64,000 nt of DNA. It comes from Micromonospora sp. WMMD812. GTDB lineage: Bacteria > Actinomycetota > Actinomycetes > Mycobacteriales > Micromonosporaceae. Numbering within the stretch: position 1 is the first letter of the stretch; every line of letters begins with the position of its first letter. The notes beneath the pieces are model-generated. The model had not been told where the DNA came from. It ran no database searches and was given only the letters and a program-made list of their open reading frames with translations. The DNA lies in NCBI RefSeq assembly GCF_027497215.1, contig NZ_CP114904.1:5289001-5353000 (forward strand), in the 5' to 3' direction. A program made the position numbers and the translations under genes. This document shows, one piece after another, positions 9,288 through 17,354 of the stretch.

Positions 9288-10177
9288 TGGGCACCGTGAT
9301 CCTGCTGGCGCTGACCGGGCTGGGCCTGGCGGCGCTCTACTTCCTGGTCGCCTCCGGGCTCTCCCTGGTCTTCGGCCTGGCCGACGTGCTCAACTTCGCG
9401 CACGGGCTCTTCCTGGGCGTCGGCGCGTACGCGACCTGGTGGGCGGCGGGCAACCTGCCGGGCGCCGGTTCGGACGGGTTCGGCTTCGTGCTCGCGGTCG
9501 CCTTCGGGGTGGCCGCCGGCACGCTGGTCGCCGTGCTGGTCGAGCTGGTGCTGATCCGGCCGCTCTACTCGCGCACCATCGAACAGGTGCTGGTCACCGT
9601 CGGCCTCTCACTCGCCGGGGTGGCGCTGCTCCAGGCCACCTGGGGCGCCGACGCGCGGCCGTTCCCGCGGCCCGACTGGACCCGGGAGGTGACCGGGATC
9701 CTCGGCGCGCAGGTGCCCAACGGCGGCCTGCTGCTGATCATCGCTGCCGTGCTGGTGCTCGGCGCGCTGCTCGCCTTCCTGCAGTGGACCCGCTACGGCC
9801 TGGTGATCCGGGCCGGCGTGGAGAACCGGGAGATGGTGACCGCGCTCGGCATCGACGTCCGCAAGGCGTTCACGCTGGTGTTCGCGATCGGCGGGGCCGC
9901 CGCGGCGCTGGCCGGAGCCCTCGGCGGCGTCTACTTCGGCACCGTCTCGCCGGGCCAGGGCGGGTCGCTGCTCATCTTCGCCTTCATCGTGGTGGTGATC
10001 GGCGGGATGGGATCGGTGGTCGGCTCCGCGTACGCGGCGGTCGCGGTCGGGCTGCTGCAACAGTTCGTCAACTACTACGGCCCGTCCGGACTCGGCGACG
10101 TCTGCGTGGTCGGGCTGCTGGCCGCGGTGCTGCTGCTGCGCCCGCAGGGCATCGCCGGAAAGGTGGCAACGGCATGA
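9287..10177 (+). CDS. livH: ABC transporter permease, LivH type
   Basis: 296 residues, about eight membrane helices, with the family motif GLADVLNFAHGLFLGVGAY near the N-terminus and VVVIGGMGSVVGSAYAAV near the C-terminus. ATG at 9287 preceded by GGAAGGA. Forms the membrane channel with the LivM-type subunit; the two genes overlap by 4 nt (ATGA). Confidence 0.94.
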   Translation: MGTVILLALTGLGLAALYFLVASGLSLVFGLADVLNFAHGLFLGVGAYATWWAAGNLPGAGSDGFGFVLAVAFGVAAGTLVAVLVELVLIRPLYSRTIEQVLVTVGLSLAGVALLQATWGADARPFPRPDWTREVTGILGAQVPNGGLLLIIAAVLVLGALLAFLQWTRYGLVIRAGVENREMVTALGIDVRKAFTLVFAIGGAAAALAGALGGVYFGTVSPGQGGSLLIFAFIVVVIGGMGSVVGSAYAAVAVGLLQQFVNYYGPSGLGDVCVVGLLAAVLLLRPQGIAGKVATA

Positions 10178-11304
10178 CCGAGGTCAAGAGCCCCGAGGTT
10201 CCCGCGCCGCCCGCGGCGGTGCCCGCCGAACTCACCGGGGAGCAGGGCCGGTGGCACCGCGTGCGGCCGTTCCTGCCGCTGGTCGCGCTGCTGGTCGCGG
10301 CGATCGTGCCGTACTCGACGCTGCCCCTGCCGGGGATCTTCGAGGGGCCGCTGAACTCGCCCGGCACCCTGCAACTGCTCGCCGTCTGCCTGGTCTTCGG
10401 TGGCCTCGCCGCCGGGTACGACCTGCTCTTCGGCCGGACCGGGATGCTCTCCTTCGGGCACGCGCTCTACTTCGCCGCCGGGGTGTACGGCACCGACATC
10501 CTGGTCACCAAGGCTGGGCTGCCGCTCTGGCAGGCGGCGCTGCTCACCATCACCGGCGGAACGATCCTGGCCGCGCTGCTCGGTGCGGTCGCGCTGCGTA
10601 CGGTCGGCATCGCGTTCGCTATGGTGACGCTGGCCTTCGCCCAGGTCGGTGCGATCCTGGTGGCCCGCGACTTCGGCGGCTTCACCGGCGGCGAGGAGGG
10701 CCTGCCGCTGGACGTCACCAACCTGCCGGCCGCCCTGGTCGGGGTGACCAACACCGTCAACCTGTACTGGCTGGCGTTGGCGTACCTCGCGGTGGTGGTC
10801 TTCGTGGTCCACCGGGTGTCCGGCTCGCCGACCGGGCGGGTGCTGGCCGGGCTGCGCGACGACGAGCGGCGGATCGGCGTGCTCGGGCTCGACCCGTACC
10901 GCTACAAGCTGGTGGCGTTCACCCTGGCCGGCGGGCTCGCGGCGGCCGGGGGAGTGGTCTACTGCCTGATCGTCGGTGGCGCCTCGCCGCACATCACCTC
11001 GTCCGAGCTGACCCTGTCGCTGCTGGTCATGGTGGTGCTCGGCGGGCCGGGCACGCGGTGGGGGCCGGTGCTCGGCGGCGTCCTCTACATGTACCTGGAC
11101 CACCGGCTCACCGCCTTCGGCACCTCCGACGCGGTGGACGCGCTGCCCGCGGTGCTGAGCCGCCCGCTCTCCCAGCCGCTCTTCGTGCTCGGCACCATCT
11201 TCATCCTGGCCGTGTACTTCTTCCCGGGCGGCCTGGCCAGCCTCACCCCCCGCCTGACCCTCCTCCGCCGCTCTCTGCGATCTCCTTCGCGCTCCCGCCG
11301 CTGA
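10174..11304 (+). CDS. livM: ABC transporter permease, LivM type
   Basis: 376 residues. A ~30-residue Pro/Ala-rich cytosolic lead is followed by about ten membrane helices. Family motifs are visible: GYDLLFGRTGMLSFGHALYF, the EAA-like loop GLRDDERRIGVLGLDPYRYK, and VVLGGPGTRWGPVLGGVLY. Last gene of the operon; start ATG overlaps the livH stop. The inverted repeat at 11325-11385 sits just behind its stop. Confidence 0.93.
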   Translation: MTEVKSPEVPAPPAAVPAELTGEQGRWHRVRPFLPLVALLVAAIVPYSTLPLPGIFEGPLNSPGTLQLLAVCLVFGGLAAGYDLLFGRTGMLSFGHALYFAAGVYGTDILVTKAGLPLWQAALLTITGGTILAALLGAVALRTVGIAFAMVTLAFAQVGAILVARDFGGFTGGEEGLPLDVTNLPAALVGVTNTVNLYWLALAYLAVVVFVVHRVSGSPTGRVLAGLRDDERRIGVLGLDPYRYKLVAFTLAGGLAAAGGVVYCLIVGGASPHITSSELTLSLLVMVVLGGPGTRWGPVLGGVLYMYLDHRLTAFGTSDAVDALPAVLSRPLSQPLFVLGTIFILAVYFFPGGLASLTPRLTLLRRSLRSPSRSRR

Positions 11305-11324
11305 CCCGGCGCGGGGTGATCCCG

Positions 11325-11385
11325 GTCGATCATGAAGTTATTGTCACGACACGCCGTGCCGGCGGGCGATAACTTCATGATCGAC
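11325..11385. repeat. Perfect 17-bp GATCATG inverted repeat
   Basis: Arm GTCGATCATGAAGTTAT at 11325-11341 and its exact reverse complement at 11369-11385, with a 27-nt loop. It is AT-rich compared with its surroundings and lies 20 nt after the permease stop. A related copy is found at 37296-37370, so this looks like a dispersed palindromic element that may also act as a terminator. Confidence 0.7.
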
Positions 11386-11410
11386 GGGAAAGTCCACGGG
11401 AGGGGCGGGC

Positions 11411-12157
11411 ATGAGAGCGCGGTTGGCTGTGGTCAGTGGGGGCGGGACGGGGATCGGGGCGGCCGTTGCCCGGACGCTCGCCGGAGACGGGTACGACGTG
11501 CTCGTCGTGGGGCGGCGGGCGGACGTGCTGGAGGCCGCCGCGAAGCGGGTCTCCGACGAGTGCGGGCGGGCGGACGCGGTCTCCGCGGTCGTCGCGGACC
11601 TGACCGATCCGGACCAGCTCGACCGGGTGGTCGCGGCAGTCGGCGGCCGGGCGGTCGACGTGGTGGTGAACAACGCCGGCGGCTACCTCGGCGGGGATAC
11701 CGACACGCTCGCCGCGACCGCCGCGCACTGGCGGGCCAACCTGGACGCCAACGTGCTGACCGCCGTGCTGCTCACCGAGGCGCTGCGGCCGGCCCTGCGC
11801 CGCCCGGGCGGCCGGGTGATCCTGGTCAGCTCGATCGCCGCCCAGCGTGGCGGCGCGGGGCCGTACTCGGCGGCGAAGGCGGCGCTGCACGGCTGGGCGT
11901 ACGACCTCGCCGCACAGCTCGGCCCGGAACAGATCACGGTCAACGTGGTCAGCCCCGGCTACGTCGCCGACACCGAGTTCTTCGGCGACCGGATGACGGC
12001 GGAGGGGCACGCGAGGCGGGTCGCGGCCACGCTGGTCGGGCGGGCCGGCGAACCGGCCGACATCGCCGAGGCGGTCCGTTACCTCGCGAGCCCGGCCGCC
12101 GGCTACGTCACCGGGCAGGTGCTGGGAGTCAACGGCGGGTCCGTGCTCGGCCGCTGA
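11411..12157 (+). CDS. Short-chain dehydrogenase/reductase
   Basis: 248 residues, classical SDR length. Cofactor loop SGGGTGIGAA (TGxxxGxG type), VVGRRAD after strand 2 (Arg pair suggests NADP(H)), NNAG at ~87-90, catalytic Ser in VSSIAA and YSAAK with the active Tyr/Lys, then the PG motif in VVSPGYV. ATG with GGGAGGGG upstream. Oxidises or reduces an unknown alcohol/ketone; the C-terminal YVTGQVLGVNGG is that of FabG-like members. No operon partners; convergent with the lipoprotein gene. Confidence 0.9.
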   Translation: MRARLAVVSGGGTGIGAAVARTLAGDGYDVLVVGRRADVLEAAAKRVSDECGRADAVSAVVADLTDPDQLDRVVAAVGGRAVDVVVNNAGGYLGGDTDTLAATAAHWRANLDANVLTAVLLTEALRPALRRPGGRVILVSSIAAQRGGAGPYSAAKAALHGWAYDLAAQLGPEQITVNVVSPGYVADTEFFGDRMTAEGHARRVAATLVGRAGEPADIAEAVRYLASPAAGYVTGQVLGVNGGSVLGR

Positions 12158-12176
12158 CCGTACGAACGCGACCGGA

Positions 12177-12202
12177 GCGGCGGCCCCCCGTGCGGCCGCC
12201 GC
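12177..12202. terminator. Bidirectional hairpin between convergent genes
   Basis: Perfect 9-bp arms GCGGCGGCC (12177-12185) and GGCCGCCGC (12194-12202) with an 8-nt loop, between the SDR stop and the lipoprotein stop on the other strand. Confidence 0.55.
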
Positions 12203-12220
12203 CCGTCGTGCCGTCCTGGG

Positions 12221-13018
12221 TCAGCCGTTCAACATCTCGTACGCCATCGCCGGCGCCGCAGTCGCGGCGCCGCCGGTCGGCACGGCGATCTTCGGCGTGC
12301 TGCCGTAGTCGGCGTAGGTGACCACGTAGTCGTACGCCTTCCGCTCGCCGGCGGCCGGGATCTTCAGCGTCAACGAGGACAGGTGCTTGTCGGCGCCGAC
12401 CACCGCGGTGAACGGCACTCGCTTGCCGGCCTCACCGAGCGCCGCGGCCTCGCCCTCCTCCAGGGCCTGTGCCGCGTTCCCGCTGCTCACGTCGATGGTG
12501 CCGGCGTACTGGCCGGGGCTCTTCTCCTCGACGGAAGTAGCCGCCTCGATGAGCGGACCCGCGTTGCCCTGGTCCGCCCCGTCGTAGCTCGGGATGCCCG
12601 CGGCATCGGCCAGCTTCGCGCGGTCCAGCTTCATCCACTTGTCCGGGAACTTGGGCAGGCCCGGGCGGCCGCTGAACTTCGCCTTCATCCAGACCTCGTC
12701 CCCGATCAGCAGGAACGACATCTTCGCGGAGATGCCGTCGGAGTCCGGCGCCATGGCCGTGTTGATCTCGAACGCCTTCGAGTCCGGGTCGATCCGGCCG
12801 GTGACCGTGCTGGACGAGTCCTTGCCGCTGAACCGGAACGCCCCCTCCGTGCCGTCCGGGACGGCGTCGAGGAGCACGTCCTTCGGGCTGGTACGGGTTG
12901 TCGCGGCCGGTTCGCTCTTCGGCCCGCATCCCGCGAGCAGGGTCGTCGCGGCCAGCACGGCGACGACCGTGCCCGTCGTCCGTCGGATGGTGCCGGTGCT
13001 GCCCGTTGCCTGTGTCAT
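12221..13018 (-). CDS. Secreted lipoprotein, possible LppX/LprG-like
   Basis: 265 residues from the ATG at 13018; a longer open frame exists upstream but this start gives a clean lipoprotein signal (RRTTGTVVAVLAATTLLAGCGP, lipobox LAGC). The mature part contains repeated beta-strand-like segments (GAFRFSGKDSSSTVTG, SAKMSFLLIGDEVWMK, KYDY-type ends) resembling actinobacterial LolA-fold lipoproteins such as LprG/LppX, which carry lipids across the envelope. That resemblance is weak, so only the export and anchoring are secure. Divergent from the SARP regulator gene with 142 nt between them. Confidence 0.8.
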   Translation of the reverse strand: MTQATGSTGTIRRTTGTVVAVLAATTLLAGCGPKSEPAATTRTSPKDVLLDAVPDGTEGAFRFSGKDSSSTVTGRIDPDSKAFEINTAMAPDSDGISAKMSFLLIGDEVWMKAKFSGRPGLPKFPDKWMKLDRAKLADAAGIPSYDGADQGNAGPLIEAATSVEEKSPGQYAGTIDVSSGNAAQALEEGEAAALGEAGKRVPFTAVVGADKHLSSLTLKIPAAGERKAYDYVVTYADYGSTPKIAVPTGGAATAAPAMAYEMLNG

Positions 13019-13160
13019 CACACGTCTCTTTCTCGCTGCGTGGCCTCTGCCGATGACGATGCTGCGGGCCGGCACGGCGGTTCGGCTGCCGATATGCTGC
13101 CGTCCGGCTGCCGGCACTGCCGTCCGGCGACCGTGGGGGTGTCAGGAGCGGAAAACTCGC

Positions 13161-14948
13161 ATGTCAGGAACGCTGCGATTCGAGATCCTCGGGCCCCAGC
13201 GGGCCTGGTATGCCGACCGGGAACTTGATCTCGGCCCCGGCAAGCAGCGAGCCGTGCTGGCCGTGCTGCTGCTCGCCGCCGGCCGCCCGGTGCCCGTCGG
13301 GCAGATCGTCGAGGCGGTCTGGCCGGAGGAGCCGCCCGCGAACGGCACGAACGTCGTGCAGAAGTACGTCGCCGGGCTGCGCCGGGTGCTGGAGCCCGAC
13401 CGCTCGCCGCGTACGCCGGGCCAGGTGCTGAGCCTGACCGACGCCGGTTACCTGCTGCGGGTCCGACCGGAGGCGATCGACGCGGTCCGCTTCGAGCGGG
13501 GGATCCACCGAGCCCGGCAGCGGCACGCCGAGGGTCGGCCCGTCGAGGCGCTGACCGAGCTGGAAACTGCGTTGGGCCTCTGGCACGGGGAGCCGTTCAC
13601 TGGTTTCACCGGGCCGGTCTTCGAGGCCGCCCGGCACCGCGTGGTCGAGCTGCGGGCCGTGGCGCTGGAGACCCGGGCCGAGCTGACCCTCGACCTCGGG
13701 CGGCATCGCGAGATGGCCGGTGAGCTGGTGGAGCTGGTGGCCGAGTTCCCGGTGCGGGAGCGGCTGCGGCACCAGCTCATGCTCGCGCTCTACCGTGGCG
13801 GCCGGCAGGCGGAGGCGCTCGCCGCGTACCGGGAGTTCGACGACCTGCTCCGGGAGGAGTACGGCATCGAGCCCGGCGAGGAACTCCGGGAACTGCACCG
13901 CCGCATCCTCCGGTCGGACCCGGCGCTGGCGATGCCGACGGCTCCCCGGCCCCTGGCGGCCTCCGCCCCGCCGCCGCCCGCCCCGCCGGCCGCATCCTCC
14001 GGGCCACCGGCGCCCGCCCCGCCGCCCGTTGTCTCGGCCCCGCCGGCGCCGGCCCCGCCCACCGCGGTCCTCCATCCCGACTCCGCCGCCCCGCCGGTCG
14101 CCGCAGCCGCGCCGTCGCCGGTCGTCGGGCTCGCGTTCGGTTCGCCGGCTCTGCCGAGCCGTCCCCCGGCCGAGGGCGGTTACCCGCCGCCCGGACTGTT
14201 CCCGACCCCGGAGCGGTACGGGCAGCCACCCCGCCCCAGCCAGCCGTTCCAGCCGGCGCCACGCTGGATCAGCGTCACCGGCACGGTTCTCGGCGCGCTG
14301 ACCGCGCTGCTCTCCTTCGGGCTGCTCACCTGGCTCGTGGTGCTGGTCTACGCCATTTGGCGCCGGAGCTGGCGTAACGCGCTCGCCTCCCTCGGTTACC
14401 TCGTGTTCGTCGCCACGGCCGTCGGCGTCGTGGGCACTGGGGACCCGGACGAGGTGACCTTCGCCCAAGGCTTCTTGATCATCGCCTGGCTGGGCGAATG
14501 GGGAGTCGGCGTCGTCCACACGGTCCTGCTCAACCCGGTGATCTGGTCGGTGGTCGTCAATCGGACCAGGGGGCCGGCCGTGCGGACGCTCGACGAGCGC
14601 CGCGTTCGCCGAGAGCAGGCCCGTTACCTGCTCTACCACTACCCGGCGGCGCGCCAGGAGCTGCACATCGGCCGGCCGGACCTTCCCCGGGTCTTCGACG
14701 ACGGAGGCCTGGTGGACGTCAACGCCGTGGGGGAGCAGGTGGTCGCCGCGCTGCCCGGGATCACGGCCGGGCAGGCCCGTCAGGTGGTGATGGACCGCTG
14801 GCTCCGTGGCCCGTTCGGGTCGATGGAGGACCTGGCCGCCCGCTGCCTCCTCCCGCCGCAGCTGACCGACCCCCTCCGCGATCTCCTCGTCTTCCTTGCC
14901 CCGCCGTCCCTGCCCGCCGCGCCCCCGCCGGGGTCGGGCGAGCGGTAG
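13161..14948 (+). CDS. SARP-type regulator fused to membrane helices and a helix-hairpin-helix tail
   Basis: 595 residues. Residues ~1-95 are an OmpR-like winged helix as in SARPs (FEILGPQRAW...QRAVLAVLLLAAGRPVP...YVAGLRRVLEP), ~100-245 the bacterial transcriptional activation (BTAD) helical repeat domain. A Pro/Ala linker (~255-366) leads to about three hydrophobic segments (~371-398, 407-425, 437-466). The C-terminus (~510-575) reads VDVNAVGEQVVAALPGITAG followed by RQVVMDRWLRGPFGSMEDLA, which matches the helix-hairpin-helix pattern of ComEA/GspK-like proteins. ATG at 13161 has AGGAG 12 nt upstream. Inference: a membrane-tethered transcription activator; targets unknown. Confidence 0.85.
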   Translation: MSGTLRFEILGPQRAWYADRELDLGPGKQRAVLAVLLLAAGRPVPVGQIVEAVWPEEPPANGTNVVQKYVAGLRRVLEPDRSPRTPGQVLSLTDAGYLLRVRPEAIDAVRFERGIHRARQRHAEGRPVEALTELETALGLWHGEPFTGFTGPVFEAARHRVVELRAVALETRAELTLDLGRHREMAGELVELVAEFPVRERLRHQLMLALYRGGRQAEALAAYREFDDLLREEYGIEPGEELRELHRRILRSDPALAMPTAPRPLAASAPPPPAPPAASSGPPAPAPPPVVSAPPAPAPPTAVLHPDSAAPPVAAAAPSPVVGLAFGSPALPSRPPAEGGYPPPGLFPTPERYGQPPRPSQPFQPAPRWISVTGTVLGALTALLSFGLLTWLVVLVYAIWRRSWRNALASLGYLVFVATAVGVVGTGDPDEVTFAQGFLIIAWLGEWGVGVVHTVLLNPVIWSVVVNRTRGPAVRTLDERRVRREQARYLLYHYPAARQELHIGRPDLPRVFDDGGLVDVNAVGEQVVAALPGITAGQARQVVMDRWLRGPFGSMEDLAARCLLPPQLTDPLRDLLVFLAPPSLPAAPPPGSGER

Positions 14949-15050
14949 GCCCGAGTCCGTCGGTCGCGGATCAGGCCGCCACCCCGTGAGGAAGGGTAGG
15001 GCGCGGGCGCGACGGGGAGCGACGTCCGACGGAGCTGGTAGAAATGCCGG

Positions 15051-17231
15051 ATGGGCCAGGATCGGACGGCGGTACGGGAGCGGGCCGAGGCGGTGCTCCG
15101 GCGGTTGGCCGGCGAGCGCGCCCGGCTCCGCGAGGACCAGTGGCGGGCGATCGAGGCGCTGGTGGTGGACCGGCGCCGGGTGCTCTGCGTCCAACGCACC
15201 GGTTGGGGCAAGTCGGCGGTCTACTTCGTCGCCACCGCCCTGCTCCGCGGGCGTGACCGGGCCGCCGGCCTGGGCGCCGCTGGCGCGGCCGCCGCCGGTG
15301 CCGGCAGCGTCGGGCCGACGGTGATCGTGTCGCCGCTGCTGGCGTTGATGCGCAACCAGGTGGAGTCGGCGGCCCGGGCCGGGATCCGGGCCCGCACCAT
15401 CAACTCCGCCAACCTGGACGAGTGGGACGAGATCACCGCCGAGATCCACGCGGGCGCGGTGGATGTCCTGCTGATCAGCCCGGAACGGCTCAACAACCCG
15501 GACTTCCGCGACGGGGTGCTGCCGAAGCTGGCCGGCACCACCGGCCTGCTGGTGGTGGACGAGGCCCACTGCGTCTCCGACTGGGGGCACGACTTCCGGC
15601 CGGACTACCGCCGGCTGCGGACGTTCCTCGGCAACCTGCCGGTGGGCACGCCGGTGCTGGCCACCACCGCGACCGCCAACGCCCGGGTCACCACCGACGT
15701 GGCCGAGCAGCTCAGCACGGGGGACGGCAGCGATGCCCTGGTGCTGCGCGGCACGCTCGACCGGGAGTCGCTGCGGCTCGGCGTCCTCGACCTGCCGAGC
15801 CCGGCGCACCGGCTGGCCTGGCTCGCCGACCACCTCGACCGGCTCCCCGGCTCGGGCATCGTCTACACGCTGACCGTGGCGGCGGCCGGCGAGACCGCCG
15901 AGTTCCTGCGCTCCCGGGGCTATCCGGTCGCCGCGTACACCGGGCAGGCCGAGGACGCCGACCGGCGGGCCGCCGAGCAGGACCTGCTCGACAACAAGAT
16001 CAAGGCGTTGATCGCCACCAGCGCGCTGGGCATGGGCTTCGACAAACCGGACCTCGGCTTCGTGGTGCACCTCGGCGCGCCGCCCTCGCCGATCGCCTAC
16101 TACCAGCAGGTCGGCCGGGCCGGCCGGGCCGTCGAGCACGCCGAGGTGCTGCTCCTGCCCGGTGCCGAGGACGCCGCGATCTGGCGCTACTTCGCCTCGC
16201 TGGCCTTCCCGCCCGAGGAGCAGGTCCGGGCCGTGCTGGCCGCCCTGCACACCGACCGGCCGATCTCCACCCAGGCCCTGGAACCCCTGGTCGACCTGCG
16301 TCGCGCCCGGCTGGAGCTGATGCTCAAGGTGCTCGACGTGGACGGCGCGGTCCGCCGGGTGCGCGGCGGTTGGCTCGCCACCGGCGAGCCCTGGGTCTAC
16401 GACGAGGCCCGGTTGCGCCGCGTCGCCGCCGCGCGCACCGCGGAGCAGCAGGCCATGCGGGAGTACGCGACTACGCCCGGCTGCCGGATGCGATACCTGC
16501 GCGAGTGCCTCGACGACGCCGGGGCGACCGACTGCGGGCGGTGCGACCGGTGTGCCGCGCCGCTCTTCACCACGGAGGTGTCGGGGCCGGCACTGACCGC
16601 CGCGCAGACCTTCCTCGGCCGGCCCGGGGTGGAGGTCCCGCCGAAGAAGCTCTGGCCCACCGGGCTGGACGCCGTCGGCGTACCGCTGAAGGGGCGGATC
16701 GCCCCCGCGGAGCAGGCGCTGCCGGGCCGGGTGGTGGGTCGCCTCTCCGACCTGGGCTGGGGTGGCCGGCTGCGTGACCTGGTCGGGCCGGAGTCGGCCG
16801 ACGCCCCGGTCCCCGACGACGTGGCCGCCGCGGTGGTCGAGGTGCTGAAGGCGTGGGCGCACGGCGACAACCCCTGGCCCCGCCGCCCCGTCGCCGTCGT
16901 CGCGGCCGGCTCGCACCGGCGGCCCCACCTGGTCGGGTCGCTCGCCGAACGGATCGCCGCGGTGGGCCGGCTGCCGCTGCTCGGCCAGCTCCCGGCGGCC
17001 GCCGGCGGCGCCGGAGCGGCCCGGGGCAACAGCGCCCAACGGGTACGCGCGCTGCACGACGCCTTCACCGTGCCGCCCGACCTGGCCGACGCGCTCGCCG
17101 GTCTGGACGGGCCGGTGCTCCTCGTCGACGACCTGGTCGACTCCGGCTGGACGATGACGCTCCTCACCCGGGCGCTGCGCCGGGCCGGCGCGCCGGACGT
17201 GCTGCCCCTCGCCCTGGCGCTCGCCGGCTGA
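15051..17231 (+). CDS. RecQ-family helicase fused to phosphoribosyltransferase-like domain
   Basis: 726 residues. RecA-like domain 1: QRTGWGKSA (Walker A, ~52-60), SPLLALMRNQV, and DEAHCVSDWGHDFRPDYRRL (~169-188, DEAH plus the RecQ aromatic loop). Domain 2: IVYTLTVAAAGETAEFL, ATSALGMGFDKPDL, QQVGRAGR. A zinc-binding cluster of Cys follows (CRMRYLREC, CGRCDRC). The last ~100 residues are not part of ordinary RecQ: GPVLLVDDLVDSGWTMTLL (~686-703) is the PRPP-binding signature of type I phosphoribosyltransferases as in ComF. Role: ATP-dependent 3'-5' DNA unwinding; the second domain's role is unknown. No strong ribosome binding site is seen. Confidence 0.92.
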   Translation: MGQDRTAVRERAEAVLRRLAGERARLREDQWRAIEALVVDRRRVLCVQRTGWGKSAVYFVATALLRGRDRAAGLGAAGAAAAGAGSVGPTVIVSPLLALMRNQVESAARAGIRARTINSANLDEWDEITAEIHAGAVDVLLISPERLNNPDFRDGVLPKLAGTTGLLVVDEAHCVSDWGHDFRPDYRRLRTFLGNLPVGTPVLATTATANARVTTDVAEQLSTGDGSDALVLRGTLDRESLRLGVLDLPSPAHRLAWLADHLDRLPGSGIVYTLTVAAAGETAEFLRSRGYPVAAYTGQAEDADRRAAEQDLLDNKIKALIATSALGMGFDKPDLGFVVHLGAPPSPIAYYQQVGRAGRAVEHAEVLLLPGAEDAAIWRYFASLAFPPEEQVRAVLAALHTDRPISTQALEPLVDLRRARLELMLKVLDVDGAVRRVRGGWLATGEPWVYDEARLRRVAAARTAEQQAMREYATTPGCRMRYLRECLDDAGATDCGRCDRCAAPLFTTEVSGPALTAAQTFLGRPGVEVPPKKLWPTGLDAVGVPLKGRIAPAEQALPGRVVGRLSDLGWGGRLRDLVGPESADAPVPDDVAAAVVEVLKAWAHGDNPWPRRPVAVVAAGSHRRPHLVGSLAERIAAVGRLPLLGQLPAAAGGAGAARGNSAQRVRALHDAFTVPPDLADALAGLDGPVLLVDDLVDSGWTMTLLTRALRRAGAPDVLPLALALAG

Positions 17232-17341
17232 GCCGGCACCGGTGTCCGTCGGCCCTCGGGTGCGGAAAGTTCCCGGGCCCGGGGGATTGCGACCGTCGCC
17301 ACGCCGCCGCCACAGCTGGCGGGGCCGGCCCGGTCCGGCGG

Positions 17342-17347
17342 TACCGT
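17342..17347 (+). promoter_or_regulatory. -10 hexamer for a leaderless transcript
   Basis: TACCGT, then 7 nt, then the ATG at 17355; no Shine-Dalgarno sequence precedes that ATG, so transcription probably starts at the start codon. Confidence 0.5.
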
Positions 17348-17354
17348 GGGCGCC

